DNA of 9,193 nucleotides from Marinospirillum sp. (GTDB taxonomy: Bacteria; Pseudomonadota; Gammaproteobacteria; Pseudomonadales; Halomonadaceae), in assembly GCA_007116195.1 (NCBI GenBank), contig SKIX01000116.1:1-9193 (forward strand), in the 5' to 3' direction. The position numbers and the translations under genes were made by a program. A model generated the notes under the pieces. It saw nothing but the letters and a program-made list of their open reading frames with translations. It searched no databases and was not told the DNA's origin. Each line of letters begins with the position of its first letter. Positions within the stretch are counted from its first letter, which is position 1. Shown here one piece after another: positions 1-6,128 of the stretch.

Positions 1-184
1 GCACATAGCGTTTGGCAATCACTCCTGCCATACCCAAAATTTGCGAATAACCAGGAACTGAGCGTTTAATCATATCCGGAAACACGCGAACCACCTGTTC
101 ATCAAAAGAAAAGCTGGCTAGCTCGTCTAGCGGGTGAGCGAAAAGAGAGTCTTTATTCAGTGATGGGGGAGAGGGCTGCTTCAT
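1..184 (-). CDS. cmoA: tRNA uridine-34 carboxy-S-adenosyl-L-methionine synthase CmoA, N-terminal part (runs off left edge)
   Basis: CmoA converts S-adenosylmethionine and prephenate to carboxy-SAM. CmoB uses this to make 5-carboxymethoxyuridine at the wobble position of several tRNAs. I translated the first 61 codons by hand. After a short variable start, the protein has DSLFAHP, FDEQVVRVFPDMI and RSVPGYSQI (roughly residues 12-50), which match the conserved N-terminus of the E. coli enzyme (FDERVAEVFPDMI, RSVPGYSNI). The SAM-binding region lies outside the window. The ATG shares its A with the TAA stop of rsmC (TAATG). No convincing Shine-Dalgarno is seen, so translation is probably coupled to rsmC. 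The usual partner cmoB is not visible and may lie further left. Confidence 0.9.
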   Translation of the reverse strand, partial: MKQPSPPSLNKDSLFAHPLDELASFSFDEQVVRVFPDMIKRSVPGYSQILGMAGVIAKRYV

Positions 185-1254
185 TAGTTAGATTTGCTTG
201 CCTGGTAAACGATGAATTTTCCTGTTTCAGCTCGACGCTGAAAACCACCAAACGCCTGCTCTAATAAATCTGGGTAGGGTAAAAAACGATTCGCAACCAG
301 CCAAAGCTGGCCACCAGGCCTTAACCAGTAAGGGGCTTCACGAATCAGGCGTTCAGCCAGTTCATAGTCTGTGCCCTTGCCAGTATGAAAAGGCGGGTTA
401 GAAATAATCAATTCCAAGCTCGCTGGCTGGCACACCTTTTCTAAACCCTTAAAAATATCAGCAGCAACCCATTTAGCCTCTAACCGGTTAATTTCTAAAG
501 TTGTTTTTGCTGAGATCAAAGCAAAACCACTGACATCACTGGCCACGAGCTGACAGTCTGGACGCTGCTTTAATAGCCAGGCACCCAAAAGACCATGACC
601 ACAGCCCAAATCCAGCACTGAGCCTTGCCAGGGCAAGTCCGCACGATCGGCTCTCAGCGCATCAATTAAAAGTGCGGAGCCTTCATCCACTCGACCTTGC
701 CCAAAGACTCCAGGCATTGAAAAAAGCTCTAAACCTTCAGGGCCTTCGCTGTAAGTTTCTTCCGGTAGGCGTGGCAAGGCTTCAGCCAAGCCCTGAGCAG
801 GTGGAATAACTTCATACAAAGAGCAGCGCCTTGCTGAATCCAGCTTGGTCACTATAAACCCTGATTTTTCCAGAGCCTTGGCTGCGGCTTTAACCCCCCC
901 CTGGTTTTCACCGAGCAGGTAGAATTCATCCAGCTCATAGGCGGATAGCTGTTCTAACCACCAATAGCCTTCTTCGCGCGCTTTCGGCCAAAATACCACA
1001 ACCCTGCCCTCTAGCTGGCTAGGGGCTTGCTGGCTCACAAAAGCAACTGGAAGCTGCTGCTCTACAGCGGTCATACGCACGCGCCAGTCCGCAGTCCAAA
1101 CACTCACGGGAGCCTGCAAAGAAGAAGACCAATCTATAGAAGCCAGCTGAAAATGCCCAGGCACAGCAACAAGGCTTAAGGCTTGTTGCCGCCAGGCATC
1201 AAGATGCCTGGCAAGCAATTGACTTAAGGCGCAGGCAGGGGAAGGAAGGGACAT
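184..1254 (-). CDS. rsmC: 16S rRNA (guanine-1207-N2)-methyltransferase RsmC
   Basis: Methylates N2 of G1207 in 16S rRNA of the assembled 30S subunit, using SAM, in the cytoplasm. At 356 residues it is close to the 343 of E. coli RsmC. The degenerate N-terminal methyltransferase-like half carries FWPK (88-91), GENQGGV (115-121) and DSARRCSLY (139-147). The catalytic half has PGVF (181-184), the SAM-binding loop DLGCGHG (215-221) and the N6/N2-amino methyltransferase motif SNPPFH (285-290), then ANRFLPYP (321-328). DSARRC and FLPYPDLL distinguish RsmC from its paralogue RlmG, as I recall those families. ATG start, with a possible SD AAGAG about 8 bases upstream. It lies in the same direction as the che genes, 72 bases after the comFB-like stop and behind a hairpin, so it may belong to a separate transcript. 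Its stop overlaps the cmoA start by one base. Confidence 0.93.
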   Translation of the reverse strand: MSLPSPACALSQLLARHLDAWRQQALSLVAVPGHFQLASIDWSSSLQAPVSVWTADWRVRMTAVEQQLPVAFVSQQAPSQLEGRVVVFWPKAREEGYWWLEQLSAYELDEFYLLGENQGGVKAAAKALEKSGFIVTKLDSARRCSLYEVIPPAQGLAEALPRLPEETYSEGPEGLELFSMPGVFGQGRVDEGSALLIDALRADRADLPWQGSVLDLGCGHGLLGAWLLKQRPDCQLVASDVSGFALISAKTTLEINRLEAKWVAADIFKGLEKVCQPASLELIISNPPFHTGKGTDYELAERLIREAPYWLRPGGQLWLVANRFLPYPDLLEQAFGGFQRRAETGKFIVYQASKSN

Positions 1255-1278
1255 CAGGCAAACTCTTGCAAATAGAAT

Positions 1279-1303
1279 AGCAGCTGCAACTTCTGCAGCC
1301 GCT
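1279..1303 (-). terminator. Hairpin between comFB-like gene and rsmC, possible weak terminator
   Basis: Ten-base arms (1279-1288 and 1294-1303) pair around a 5-base loop with a single G·U wobble. The core is GCTGCA/TGCAGC. Read on the minus strand, the stem is followed by the moderately T-rich ATTCTATTTG. It lies about 24 bases after the comFB-like stop and 25 bases before the rsmC start. It could end or attenuate the chemotaxis transcript before rsmC. The T tract is interrupted, so termination is uncertain. Confidence 0.4.
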
Positions 1304-1326
1304 AAAACACAGTCGGCGGATTCGAT

Positions 1327-1584
1327 TTAAGGGTTGCTTTCTACTTTGGCGATCGCCAAATCTAAAGCTTTTTTTAGCTTTTCTTGCACCTGAAGAATTT
1401 CTGCCTCGGACATATAAAAGGTCGTATCGACATCGAAACGCACGTAAAAAGCCGGCAATTGATTCAACGCAAGACACAGCACATCTTCAATGTAGTCTTG
1501 ATCTTTATCGGCAAGCCGCTCATCAGCATTAACCAGGCTTTTTAGCTCGGTTTCGTAATAGTTGTGCACATTTTCAGTCACCAT
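1327..1584 (-). CDS. ComFB-family protein, candidate cyclic dinucleotide receptor
   Basis: A small protein of 85 residues when started at the ATG at 1584. AGGTGA sits about 5 bases upstream of that ATG and the gap to the cheR stop is 8 bases. The frame stays open upstream to a GTG at 1626, inside cheR, but that start lacks family similarity. The sequence has the ComFB (late competence development protein) signature: HNYYE near residues 7-11, an acidic helix, EDVLCLALNQLPAFYVRFD (33-51), a TTFYMS strand (54-59) and a C-terminal helix with KALDLAIAKV. ComFB proteins from cyanobacteria and Bacillus have recently been proposed to bind c-di-GMP or c-di-AMP and to affect motility or competence; I recall this and cannot verify it here. 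No transmembrane segment or signal peptide is seen. Placement directly after cheR suggests a role in motility or chemotaxis. Family assignment is fairly secure; ligand and partner are inference. Confidence 0.82.
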   Translation of the reverse strand: MVTENVHNYYETELKSLVNADERLADKDQDYIEDVLCLALNQLPAFYVRFDVDTTFYMSEAEILQVQEKLKKALDLAIAKVESNP

Positions 1585-1592
1585 AACTTCAC

Positions 1593-2432
1593 CTATTTCG
1601 CGCGGTAAATGATACCCGGCCGGCACTGCACCATTTCATAGAGGTCAGGCATATTGGACAAGGCTTCGGATGCACCTAAGAAAAGATAACCACCGGGCTT
1701 GAGCGTTGCATGAATTCGCTTCAAAATATCTTTTTTCAAGTCAGCAGAAAAATAAATCAGCACGTTGCGGCAAAAGACAACATCGAAACGACCCAGCATC
1801 GTGTAACTGTGCAGCAGGTTCATCATGCGGTATTCAACACGCTTTTGAATGCCCGGGTTAACCTTCCAGCGCCCCTCGCCAGTTTGCACAAAGTGCTTAG
1901 TCAGGCGATCTTTTGACAAACCTCGCCCTATTGCCAGCATCTCATAGGTACCTGAGCGCGCCGCTGCCAGGGCTGAGGCTGAAATATCAGTTCCAAGAAT
2001 TTTCTCACCCATACGAAAGGAGCCAGGGTGCTTTTTCTTGAACTCTTCAATCACCATAGAAATGGAGTAGGGTTCTTGCCCTGTTGACGAGGCTGCCGAC
2101 CAAATTTTTAAAGGCTCAGCTTTTAAATTTTGCGCTATCTCAGGAAGAACCTTGTTTTCTAAAATATTGAAAGGATGAACATCACGAAACCAAAGGGTTT
2201 CATTAGTCGTCATGGCGTCAACCACTGCTTCTTTTAAACCAGAGCGTGGGTTGCGCTGCATCTCTTTCATTAAATCAGTGAGGCTGCCCAGCTTTTGCTG
2301 AGCCATAATTTTACCCAGACGGCTGGTAACTAGGTACTGCTTGTTATCGCCCAACAAAATGCCACAAGCATCCTGCAGAAAATTGCGGAAAGCCTCGAAT
2401 TCTTGCGGACTCAATGTCTTACTGATTGACAT
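1593..2432 (-). CDS. cheR: Chemotaxis protein methyltransferase CheR
   Basis: Uses SAM to methylate glutamates on methyl-accepting chemotaxis receptors, countering the CheB methylesterase in adaptation. It is 279 residues, the usual single-domain length. The N-terminal helical CheR domain covers about 10-85 and ends in TTNETLWFRD (75-84). The Rossmann methyltransferase domain carries SAASSTGQEPYS (112-123), LGTDIS (146-151), VFCRNVLIYF (219-228) and KPGGYLFLGASE (245-256). No TPR or PAS extension is present. ATG start with a G-rich GGTGG-type SD just upstream. It follows cheV by 70 bases with no evident terminator, and the comFB-like gene starts 8 bases after its stop, so the three genes probably form one operon. 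In P. aeruginosa I recall hsbA at the position occupied here by the comFB-like gene. Confidence 0.97.
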   Translation of the reverse strand: MSISKTLSPQEFEAFRNFLQDACGILLGDNKQYLVTSRLGKIMAQQKLGSLTDLMKEMQRNPRSGLKEAVVDAMTTNETLWFRDVHPFNILENKVLPEIAQNLKAEPLKIWSAASSTGQEPYSISMVIEEFKKKHPGSFRMGEKILGTDISASALAAARSGTYEMLAIGRGLSKDRLTKHFVQTGEGRWKVNPGIQKRVEYRMMNLLHSYTMLGRFDVVFCRNVLIYFSADLKKDILKRIHATLKPGGYLFLGASEALSNMPDLYEMVQCRPGIIYRAK

Positions 2433-2502
2433 CCATCACCACCATTACCAGCGAATTAGCCAACATAATAGTAATTTCATACCCTGAAAGCTATGGTTAA
2501 AA

Positions 2503-3441
2503 TCATACTTTTGAGCCGACTACCGCTTGAATTTGACTGATTACCACTTTAGCTAGCTCATCAGCGTCGTATTTTGCCAGAAAATAGTTAGCACCTACTT
2601 TTTTAACCATGGCTTCGTTAAAAATACCACTCAATGAAGAGTGAAGTAGTACCGGCAGGTTAGCTAAACGCGGGTCTTCTTTAATACGGCGTGTCAGCGT
2701 ATAGCCATCCATTTCTGGCATTTCAATATCTGAAATAATCATCAAAAGCTCATCTTGGACGCGTTTCCCTTCGTCTGCAAGGTGATTGAGGTACTCTAAA
2801 GCTTCTTTACCGTTGGTCAAGCTAGTAAAGCCTATACCCGTTTCCTGTAAATTCCTTTCTACTTGGTGGCGGGCCACACTCGAATCATCAACCAGCAGTA
2901 TATGGTAACCGGATGCCATTTCTCTGATTTCATCGGTAATAATGCCGCTGGAAACTCCTTGTGCAAAAGGATCAACACTAGCGATGATCTTTTCCACATC
3001 AACGATTTCTATCAGCTGGTTATCCATTTGTGTCACAGCCGTCAAGAAGCTGTCTTTACCGCTTCCCCGAGGTGGTGGGTGAACTTCTTCCCAGTCAATA
3101 TTCACTATACGCTCAACTTCACGTACCAAAAAGCCCTGAGTACGGCGGTTATACTCAGTAATAATGACAAAATGAGCTTCTGGCTTTTCCATTGCAGGCT
3201 GGCGGATTGCCATGCCTAAATCAACAATAGAAACAGTACCATCACGAACATGGGCAACACCGCGTACTTCTGGCGTATGATGCGGTAGGCTGGTTAGCCT
3301 TGGGCAAGGAATAATCTCCTTGACCTTAAAAACGTTGATACCGTATAACTGCTTGCCATTGAGCCTGAACAATAACAGCTCCATGCGGTTGCCGCCTGCG
3401 ACCTTGGTGCGTGCGGCCAGCTTGCCTGCAGATGTAGACAT
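2503..3441 (-). CDS. cheV: Chemotaxis coupling protein CheV (CheW-REC)
   Basis: CheV couples receptors to the CheA kinase and has a phosphorylatable receiver domain thought to tune signalling or act as a phosphate sink. From the ATG at 3441 it is 312 residues. The CheW-like domain spans about 20-160 (LLLFRLNGKQLYGINVFKVKE onward, then the conserved PEVRGVAHVRDGTVSIVDL core). The receiver spans about 178-308, with acidic pair D185/D186 (LVDDSS), phosphoacceptor D238 (ISDIEMPEMDG), S268 at the position of CheY Thr87, and K290. All residues needed for phosphorylation appear present. The frame is open back to a TTG at 3465, but the ATG has AGAAGG about 4 bases upstream and starts as known CheV proteins do. 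It is divergent from flgA across 111 bases. Confidence 0.96.
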   Translation of the reverse strand: MSTSAGKLAARTKVAGGNRMELLLFRLNGKQLYGINVFKVKEIIPCPRLTSLPHHTPEVRGVAHVRDGTVSIVDLGMAIRQPAMEKPEAHFVIITEYNRRTQGFLVREVERIVNIDWEEVHPPPRGSGKDSFLTAVTQMDNQLIEIVDVEKIIASVDPFAQGVSSGIITDEIREMASGYHILLVDDSSVARHQVERNLQETGIGFTSLTNGKEALEYLNHLADEGKRVQDELLMIISDIEMPEMDGYTLTRRIKEDPRLANLPVLLHSSLSGIFNEAMVKKVGANYFLAKYDADELAKVVISQIQAVVGSKV

Positions 3442-3552
3442 AAGCCTTCTTCTCAAAGTTAACAAGTGTATGGAAAGATGTTACTGACAATCTCAGTTGA
3501 GTATAAACTGCCTGCCGCCAGATTTCTAAGCACCTTCACGAGTTGATTTGTT
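3442..3552. promoter_or_regulatory. Divergent cheV/flgA intergenic region, promoters not resolved
   Basis: Both arms of the cluster must be driven from here unless they rely on readthrough. The best sigma-70-like element is TATACT on the minus strand at 3505-3500 (5 of 6 matches to TATAAT), without a good -35 box. The same place reads TATAAA on the plus strand (3502-3507). I looked for the sigma-54 signature (GG, ten bases, GC) and for a sigma-28 signature on both strands and found neither. Promoter assignment stays tentative. Confidence 0.3.
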
Positions 3553-4269
3553 ATGTTACGCAAGCTATGCCGCTCTAAACAGGTTTTTTGTCTAGTGTTC
3601 ACCCTGTTTATGGGTTGTCTTTCAACTGTGGCTTTTGCAGAAAACTTCCAAAATATGCAAGCCATTGAACAACAAGCACGCAACTGGATTGCTAACCAGC
3701 TCAGCGACGCAGAAGAGCACCATGTTGAGTTCCGCCCGCTAGACCCAAGACTACGCTTAACAGCCTGCCCAGCTCCCTTAGATTTCCAGGTTCACGGTAC
3801 AGGCGAGCTGCGTGGACGTACCAACCTAAGAGTTAGCTGCCAAGAAAGTGATTGGTTTATCTTTATTACTGCTGATATTCAGGTTTTATCTCCTGTTGTG
3901 GTTGCCCGCCAACAACTCAACCGAGGCGCGCGTTTAAGCTCATCCATGCTGGAAGTGCGGCAAATGGACACGGCTCGCATTCGTGGTGACTTTTTTACTG
4001 AACCCAGCGAATTGGAAGGCATGGAAGTGCGTAATCGTATTAGAGCGGGTGAAGCGGTGACCAGCCGACAAGTTAACTTAACTCAGCTAGTTAACCGAGG
4101 TGATCAGGTCGTTATCCAAGCCAGTAATGATAACCTGCGCATCCGTATGCTGGGCGAAGCCCTGGATAGCGGCCGCCTGGGTGAACAAATCAGGGTTCGT
4201 AACCTGCAGTCAGGACGAACAGTCCGTGCTAGAATTGTCGCTAGAGGAATCGTCGAAGTACACCTTTAA
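3553..4269 (+). CDS. flgA: Flagellar basal body P-ring formation chaperone FlgA
   Basis: A periplasmic chaperone that assists FlgI polymerisation into the P-ring around the flagellar rod. It is 238 residues. A Sec signal peptide occupies about 1-29 (basic MLRKLCRSK, a hydrophobic core, then VAFA before ENF). The mature protein has the N-terminal FlgA domain with the conserved LDPRLRLTACPAPL segment and a paired downstream cysteine (RVSC), which probably form a disulfide. A SAF-type domain follows (SPVVVARQQLNRGARLSSSMLEV), then the C-terminal beta domain ending GRLGEQIRVRNLQSGRTVRARIVARGIVEV with the family's usual wording. ATG start; the SD is weak (GAG about 12 bases upstream). It is the first gene of the plus-strand arm, followed by flgM after 99 bases. 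Confidence 0.95.
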   Translation: MLRKLCRSKQVFCLVFTLFMGCLSTVAFAENFQNMQAIEQQARNWIANQLSDAEEHHVEFRPLDPRLRLTACPAPLDFQVHGTGELRGRTNLRVSCQESDWFIFITADIQVLSPVVVARQQLNRGARLSSSMLEVRQMDTARIRGDFFTEPSELEGMEVRNRIRAGEAVTSRQVNLTQLVNRGDQVVIQASNDNLRIRMLGEALDSGRLGEQIRVRNLQSGRTVRARIVARGIVEVHL

Positions 4270-4298
4270 ACGTTTACTTACCTCAACGAAAAAAATTC

Positions 4299-4325
4299 TA
4301 AAGTTTTTCCTGGTAGCGCCGAAAC
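4299..4325 (+). promoter_or_regulatory. Sigma-28 (FliA) promoter of flgM
   Basis: The -35 element TAAAGTTT (4299-4306) matches the enterobacterial FliA consensus exactly. It is followed by an 11-base spacer and GCCGAAAC (4318-4325), which matches GCCGATAA at its first five bases and again at the seventh. It lies about 43 bases before the flgM ATG, leaving a leader of roughly 35 bases. This fits the known class-late control of flgM by the sigma factor that its product inhibits. Confidence 0.85.
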
Positions 4326-4368
4326 AGTTACTAACCAGCTATTAGATTAACAAACGGGATACGCAATT

Positions 4369-4668
4369 ATGGCTATCGAACTCAACGGAATCAGCAACAA
4401 CCTCAATGCGAAGGTCAGAGGTGGCGTTCAGGGTTCTGCAAAAGATAGCGCTACCGCTTCAACCGGTCAAAAAGCTGAAGCTCAAGCAACAGCTCAAGAT
4501 CGTGTTCAATTAAGCAGCCAAGCTCAAAACCTTTACAAGGCTGAGAACGATGACACCATCGATAACAACAAGGTTGCTGCTTTAAAACAACAGATTGAAG
4601 AAGGTAGTTACGCTATCGACTACCAAAAACTCGCTGGCAAGTTGATTGATTTAGAATCCAAACTCTAA
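4369..4668 (+). CDS. flgM: Negative regulator of flagellin synthesis, anti-sigma-28 factor FlgM
   Basis: Binds and holds sigma-28 (FliA) inactive until the hook-basal body is complete. FlgM is then exported through the flagellar type III apparatus and late genes switch on. It is 99 residues, typical for the family. The N-terminal half is low-complexity and rich in Ala, Gln and Ser, consistent with the disordered, export-competent region. The sigma-binding C-terminal half carries DRVQLSSQAQ (44-53), NNKVAALKQQIEEGSYAIDY (66-85) and KLAGKLIDLE (87-96), the conserved FlgM pattern. A sigma-28 promoter lies just upstream, indicating negative feedback. A strong terminator lies 21 bases after the stop, so most transcripts should end before flgN. 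Confidence 0.95.
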   Translation: MAIELNGISNNLNAKVRGGVQGSAKDSATASTGQKAEAQATAQDRVQLSSQAQNLYKAENDDTIDNNKVAALKQQIEEGSYAIDYQKLAGKLIDLESKL

Positions 4669-4689
4669 ACACGCCGAGTCATCGTTTAT

Positions 4690-4723
4690 GAACCCGCAAT
4701 AGTAAAGCTATTGCGGGTTCTTT
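4690..4723 (+). terminator. Rho-independent terminator after flgM
   Basis: A perfect 13-base inverted repeat (arms 4690-4702 and 4708-4720, GAACCCGCAATAG and its complement) closes a 5-base TAAAG loop and is followed by TTT. The T tract is short, so readthrough into flgN is possible. Confidence 0.8.
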
Positions 4724-4781
4724 AGTCTTAGCGACTGATCAGCTACACTGCAAAACATTATATTTTGTTAGGAAGGTTAGC

Positions 4782-5273
4782 GTGTCCACTAGCACAGCAC
4801 AGCAATTCAAAGACCTGCTCTTAGCTGCTATCAATAACCTTAAGCAGCTCAACCAGCTAGTCGAACAAGAACATCAACTCCTAACCACTGGGGCTGATCA
4901 GCCGCAAGCTTTGGAAGAGCTTACTGATAAAAAAACTCAGCTATTAGCCGCGGTTGAACAAGATGTTGATCAGCGCAAAACCTTCCTTGAAAGCCAAGGC
5001 CTTACGGGCGACCAAGCAGGTCTGGAAGCTTTTTTCAGTCAATTACCAGCTAACAATGCCAAGGCTTTGCGTCAAGGCTGGAACCAGCTTATCAGCCTGC
5101 TCGAAAAGGTACACCAGCAAAATAATATTAATGGCCGACTAATTAACCGTGCTCTGCAGCATTTTGATATGCTTCTTAACACGCTTCAGGCTTCACAAAG
5201 CAAGGTTAAGGTTTACCACCCTTCAGGTGGAGCAGGCGACCTCAATATTCCCCGCAACCTCGGCAAGGCTTAA
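4782..5273 (+). CDS. flgN: Flagellar export chaperone FlgN
   Basis: A cytoplasmic chaperone for the hook-filament junction proteins FlgK and FlgL, which it delivers to the flagellar export gate. It is 163 residues, slightly longer than enterobacterial FlgN and almost entirely helical. The N-terminal coiled coil is rich in Leu, Gln and Glu (LKQLNQLVEQEHQLL). The family hallmark QQNNINGRLINRALQH lies near residues 113-128. The C-terminus is Gly/Pro-rich with VYHPSGG, resembling the Tyr-containing substrate-binding tail of other FlgN proteins. It begins with GTG at 4782 behind the good SD AGGAAGG, 5 bases away. It sits behind the flgM terminator, so it needs readthrough or its own promoter. flgZ follows 21 bases after its stop. 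Confidence 0.9.
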   Translation: MSTSTAQQFKDLLLAAINNLKQLNQLVEQEHQLLTTGADQPQALEELTDKKTQLLAAVEQDVDQRKTFLESQGLTGDQAGLEAFFSQLPANNAKALRQGWNQLISLLEKVHQQNNINGRLINRALQHFDMLLNTLQASQSKVKVYHPSGGAGDLNIPRNLGKA

Positions 5274-5294
5274 CAAAACAAGGAGAAAGGCGTC

Positions 5295-6029
5295 ATGGCA
5301 TCCAAGGGAGCCAATGAAAACCTCGTCAGCAATCCAGCTGAAATTGGTAGTTTACTGGCTTCGCTCTACCGTAAGCACGCCTCAGTGACCGTGAATTTTA
5401 GCGGGCAAAGCCAGCACTATGCCAGTATGATCCTTGATTTAGACAGGGATGAGGGCTTTTTCTTACTTGATGAACTCAACCCGCCCAGTGGTAATAAACA
5501 CCTGCTTAATGGCGAAAGCTTTTCTGTTCGCGCTACGGCACAGGGCATTTCTATTTTCTTCAGCCACTGTCAACTTTTGGATATTGATCGTGATGAAAAA
5601 GGCGCTATTTACAAGGTTGCCTTTCCTGAGCTTGTTAAACATGACCAAAAGCGAGAAGCCTACCGCGCCCGTGTGCTGGCATCCATGAAAGCACCTATCC
5701 GCCTAACCTCTTACCAGCGTGGCCTTAGTCTTAAAGGCAGCCTGGTTGATATTTCTAACGGTGGCTGCAACCTGAGTTTAGACCAGCTTGTTGAGCCTCC
5801 ACTAAAAGAGTTTGAAGTCTTTGAAGACCTGGTTTTAAACGTGGAAGGTTTTGAGCGCAGCGTGACAGTAGCCGCTGAAATACGCCGTGTAGCAGCAGAT
5901 GAACACAAGGGCACCACGCAATGTGGCGTTCGTTTTGTTCACGTTGAAGGCAGTGTACAGGCTGAAATAGACCGCCTGGTGATGTTTCTACAGCGTGAAG
6001 CCCTTAGAATGGACTCAGCCTTCAAATAA
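5295..6029 (+). CDS. flgZ: Flagellar brake protein FlgZ/YcgR, PilZ-domain c-di-GMP receptor
   Basis: YcgR-type proteins bind c-di-GMP and slow or bias the flagellar motor; in pseudomonads FlgZ acts with the MotCD stator. It is 244 residues, typical for the family. The N-terminal YcgR domain covers about 12-112 (VTVNFSGQSQHYASMILDLD and onward). The C-terminal PilZ domain covers about 118-235. Both c-di-GMP-binding motifs are intact: RxxxR at R120-R124 (REAYR) and DxSxxG at D152-G157 (DISNGG). No signal peptide or membrane helix is present. ATG at 5295 with AGGAG 9 bases upstream. It is cotranscribed with flgN, and the flgM-flgN-flgZ order matches P. aeruginosa. Ligand binding is inferred from motifs and family; YcgR would be the enterobacterial name. 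Confidence 0.93.
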   Translation: MASKGANENLVSNPAEIGSLLASLYRKHASVTVNFSGQSQHYASMILDLDRDEGFFLLDELNPPSGNKHLLNGESFSVRATAQGISIFFSHCQLLDIDRDEKGAIYKVAFPELVKHDQKREAYRARVLASMKAPIRLTSYQRGLSLKGSLVDISNGGCNLSLDQLVEPPLKEFEVFEDLVLNVEGFERSVTVAAEIRRVAADEHKGTTQCGVRFVHVEGSVQAEIDRLVMFLQREALRMDSAFK

Positions 6030-6039
6030 ACGCTATAAT
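6010..6039 (+). promoter_or_regulatory. Sigma-70 promoter of tRNA-Arg
   Basis: A perfect -10 TATAAT (6034-6039) lies 12 bases before the tRNA 5' end. A fair -35 TGGACT (6010-6015, 4 of 6) sits 18 bases upstream, inside the last codons of flgZ. Confidence 0.6.
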
Positions 6040-6051
6040 TTTACCTAACCC

Positions 6052-6128
6052 GCCCCGATAGCTCAGCTGGATAGAGCGTCCCCCTCCTAAGGGGAAGGTC
6101 ATAGGTTCGAATCCTATTCGGGGCACCA
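6052..6128 (+). tRNA. tRNA-Arg(CCU)
   Basis: A 77-base cloverleaf. The acceptor stem GCCCCGA pairs with TCGGGGC. The D stem is GCTC/GAGC. The anticodon stem TCCCC/GGGGA closes the loop CTCCTAA with anticodon CCT at 6086-6088. The T stem ATAGG/CCTAT closes the loop TTCGAAT, and A-CCA is encoded at the 3' end (discriminator A at 6125, CCA at 6126-6128). It decodes the rare arginine codon AGG. It lies 22 bases after flgZ with its own promoter. Several tRNA-Arg genes are integration sites for mobile elements, but no integrase or repeated tRNA 3' end is visible here. Confidence 0.97.

Noticed and set aside
1199..1477. Open frame on the minus strand across the comFB-like/rsmC junction
   Set aside because: It overlaps two well-supported genes in another frame, and its product is Arg/Ser/Cys-rich with no recognisable motif.
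1585..1626. GTG start at 1626 extending the ComFB-like protein by 14 residues into cheR
   Set aside because: The added residues lack family similarity and overlap cheR. The ATG at 1584 has a good SD and begins just before the conserved HNYYE segment.
2863..3219. 118-codon plus-strand open frame opposite cheV
   Set aside because: It is antisense to conserved CheV coding sequence, with no SD and no recognisable domain.
3442..3465. TTG start at 3465 extending CheV by 8 residues
   Set aside because: The ATG at 3441 has AGAAGG at proper spacing and gives the usual CheV N-terminus; TTG is a rare start.
3442..3552. Sigma-54 promoter for flgA or cheV, as expected in polar flagellates
   Set aside because: No GG-N10-GC pattern was found on either strand in the intergenic region.
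4724..4781. Possible sigma-70 promoter for flgN (TATATT at 4759-4764 or TACACT at 4744-4749)
   Set aside because: Neither has a -35 box better than about 3 of 6 at suitable spacing, and the first would leave a leader of only about 10 bases.
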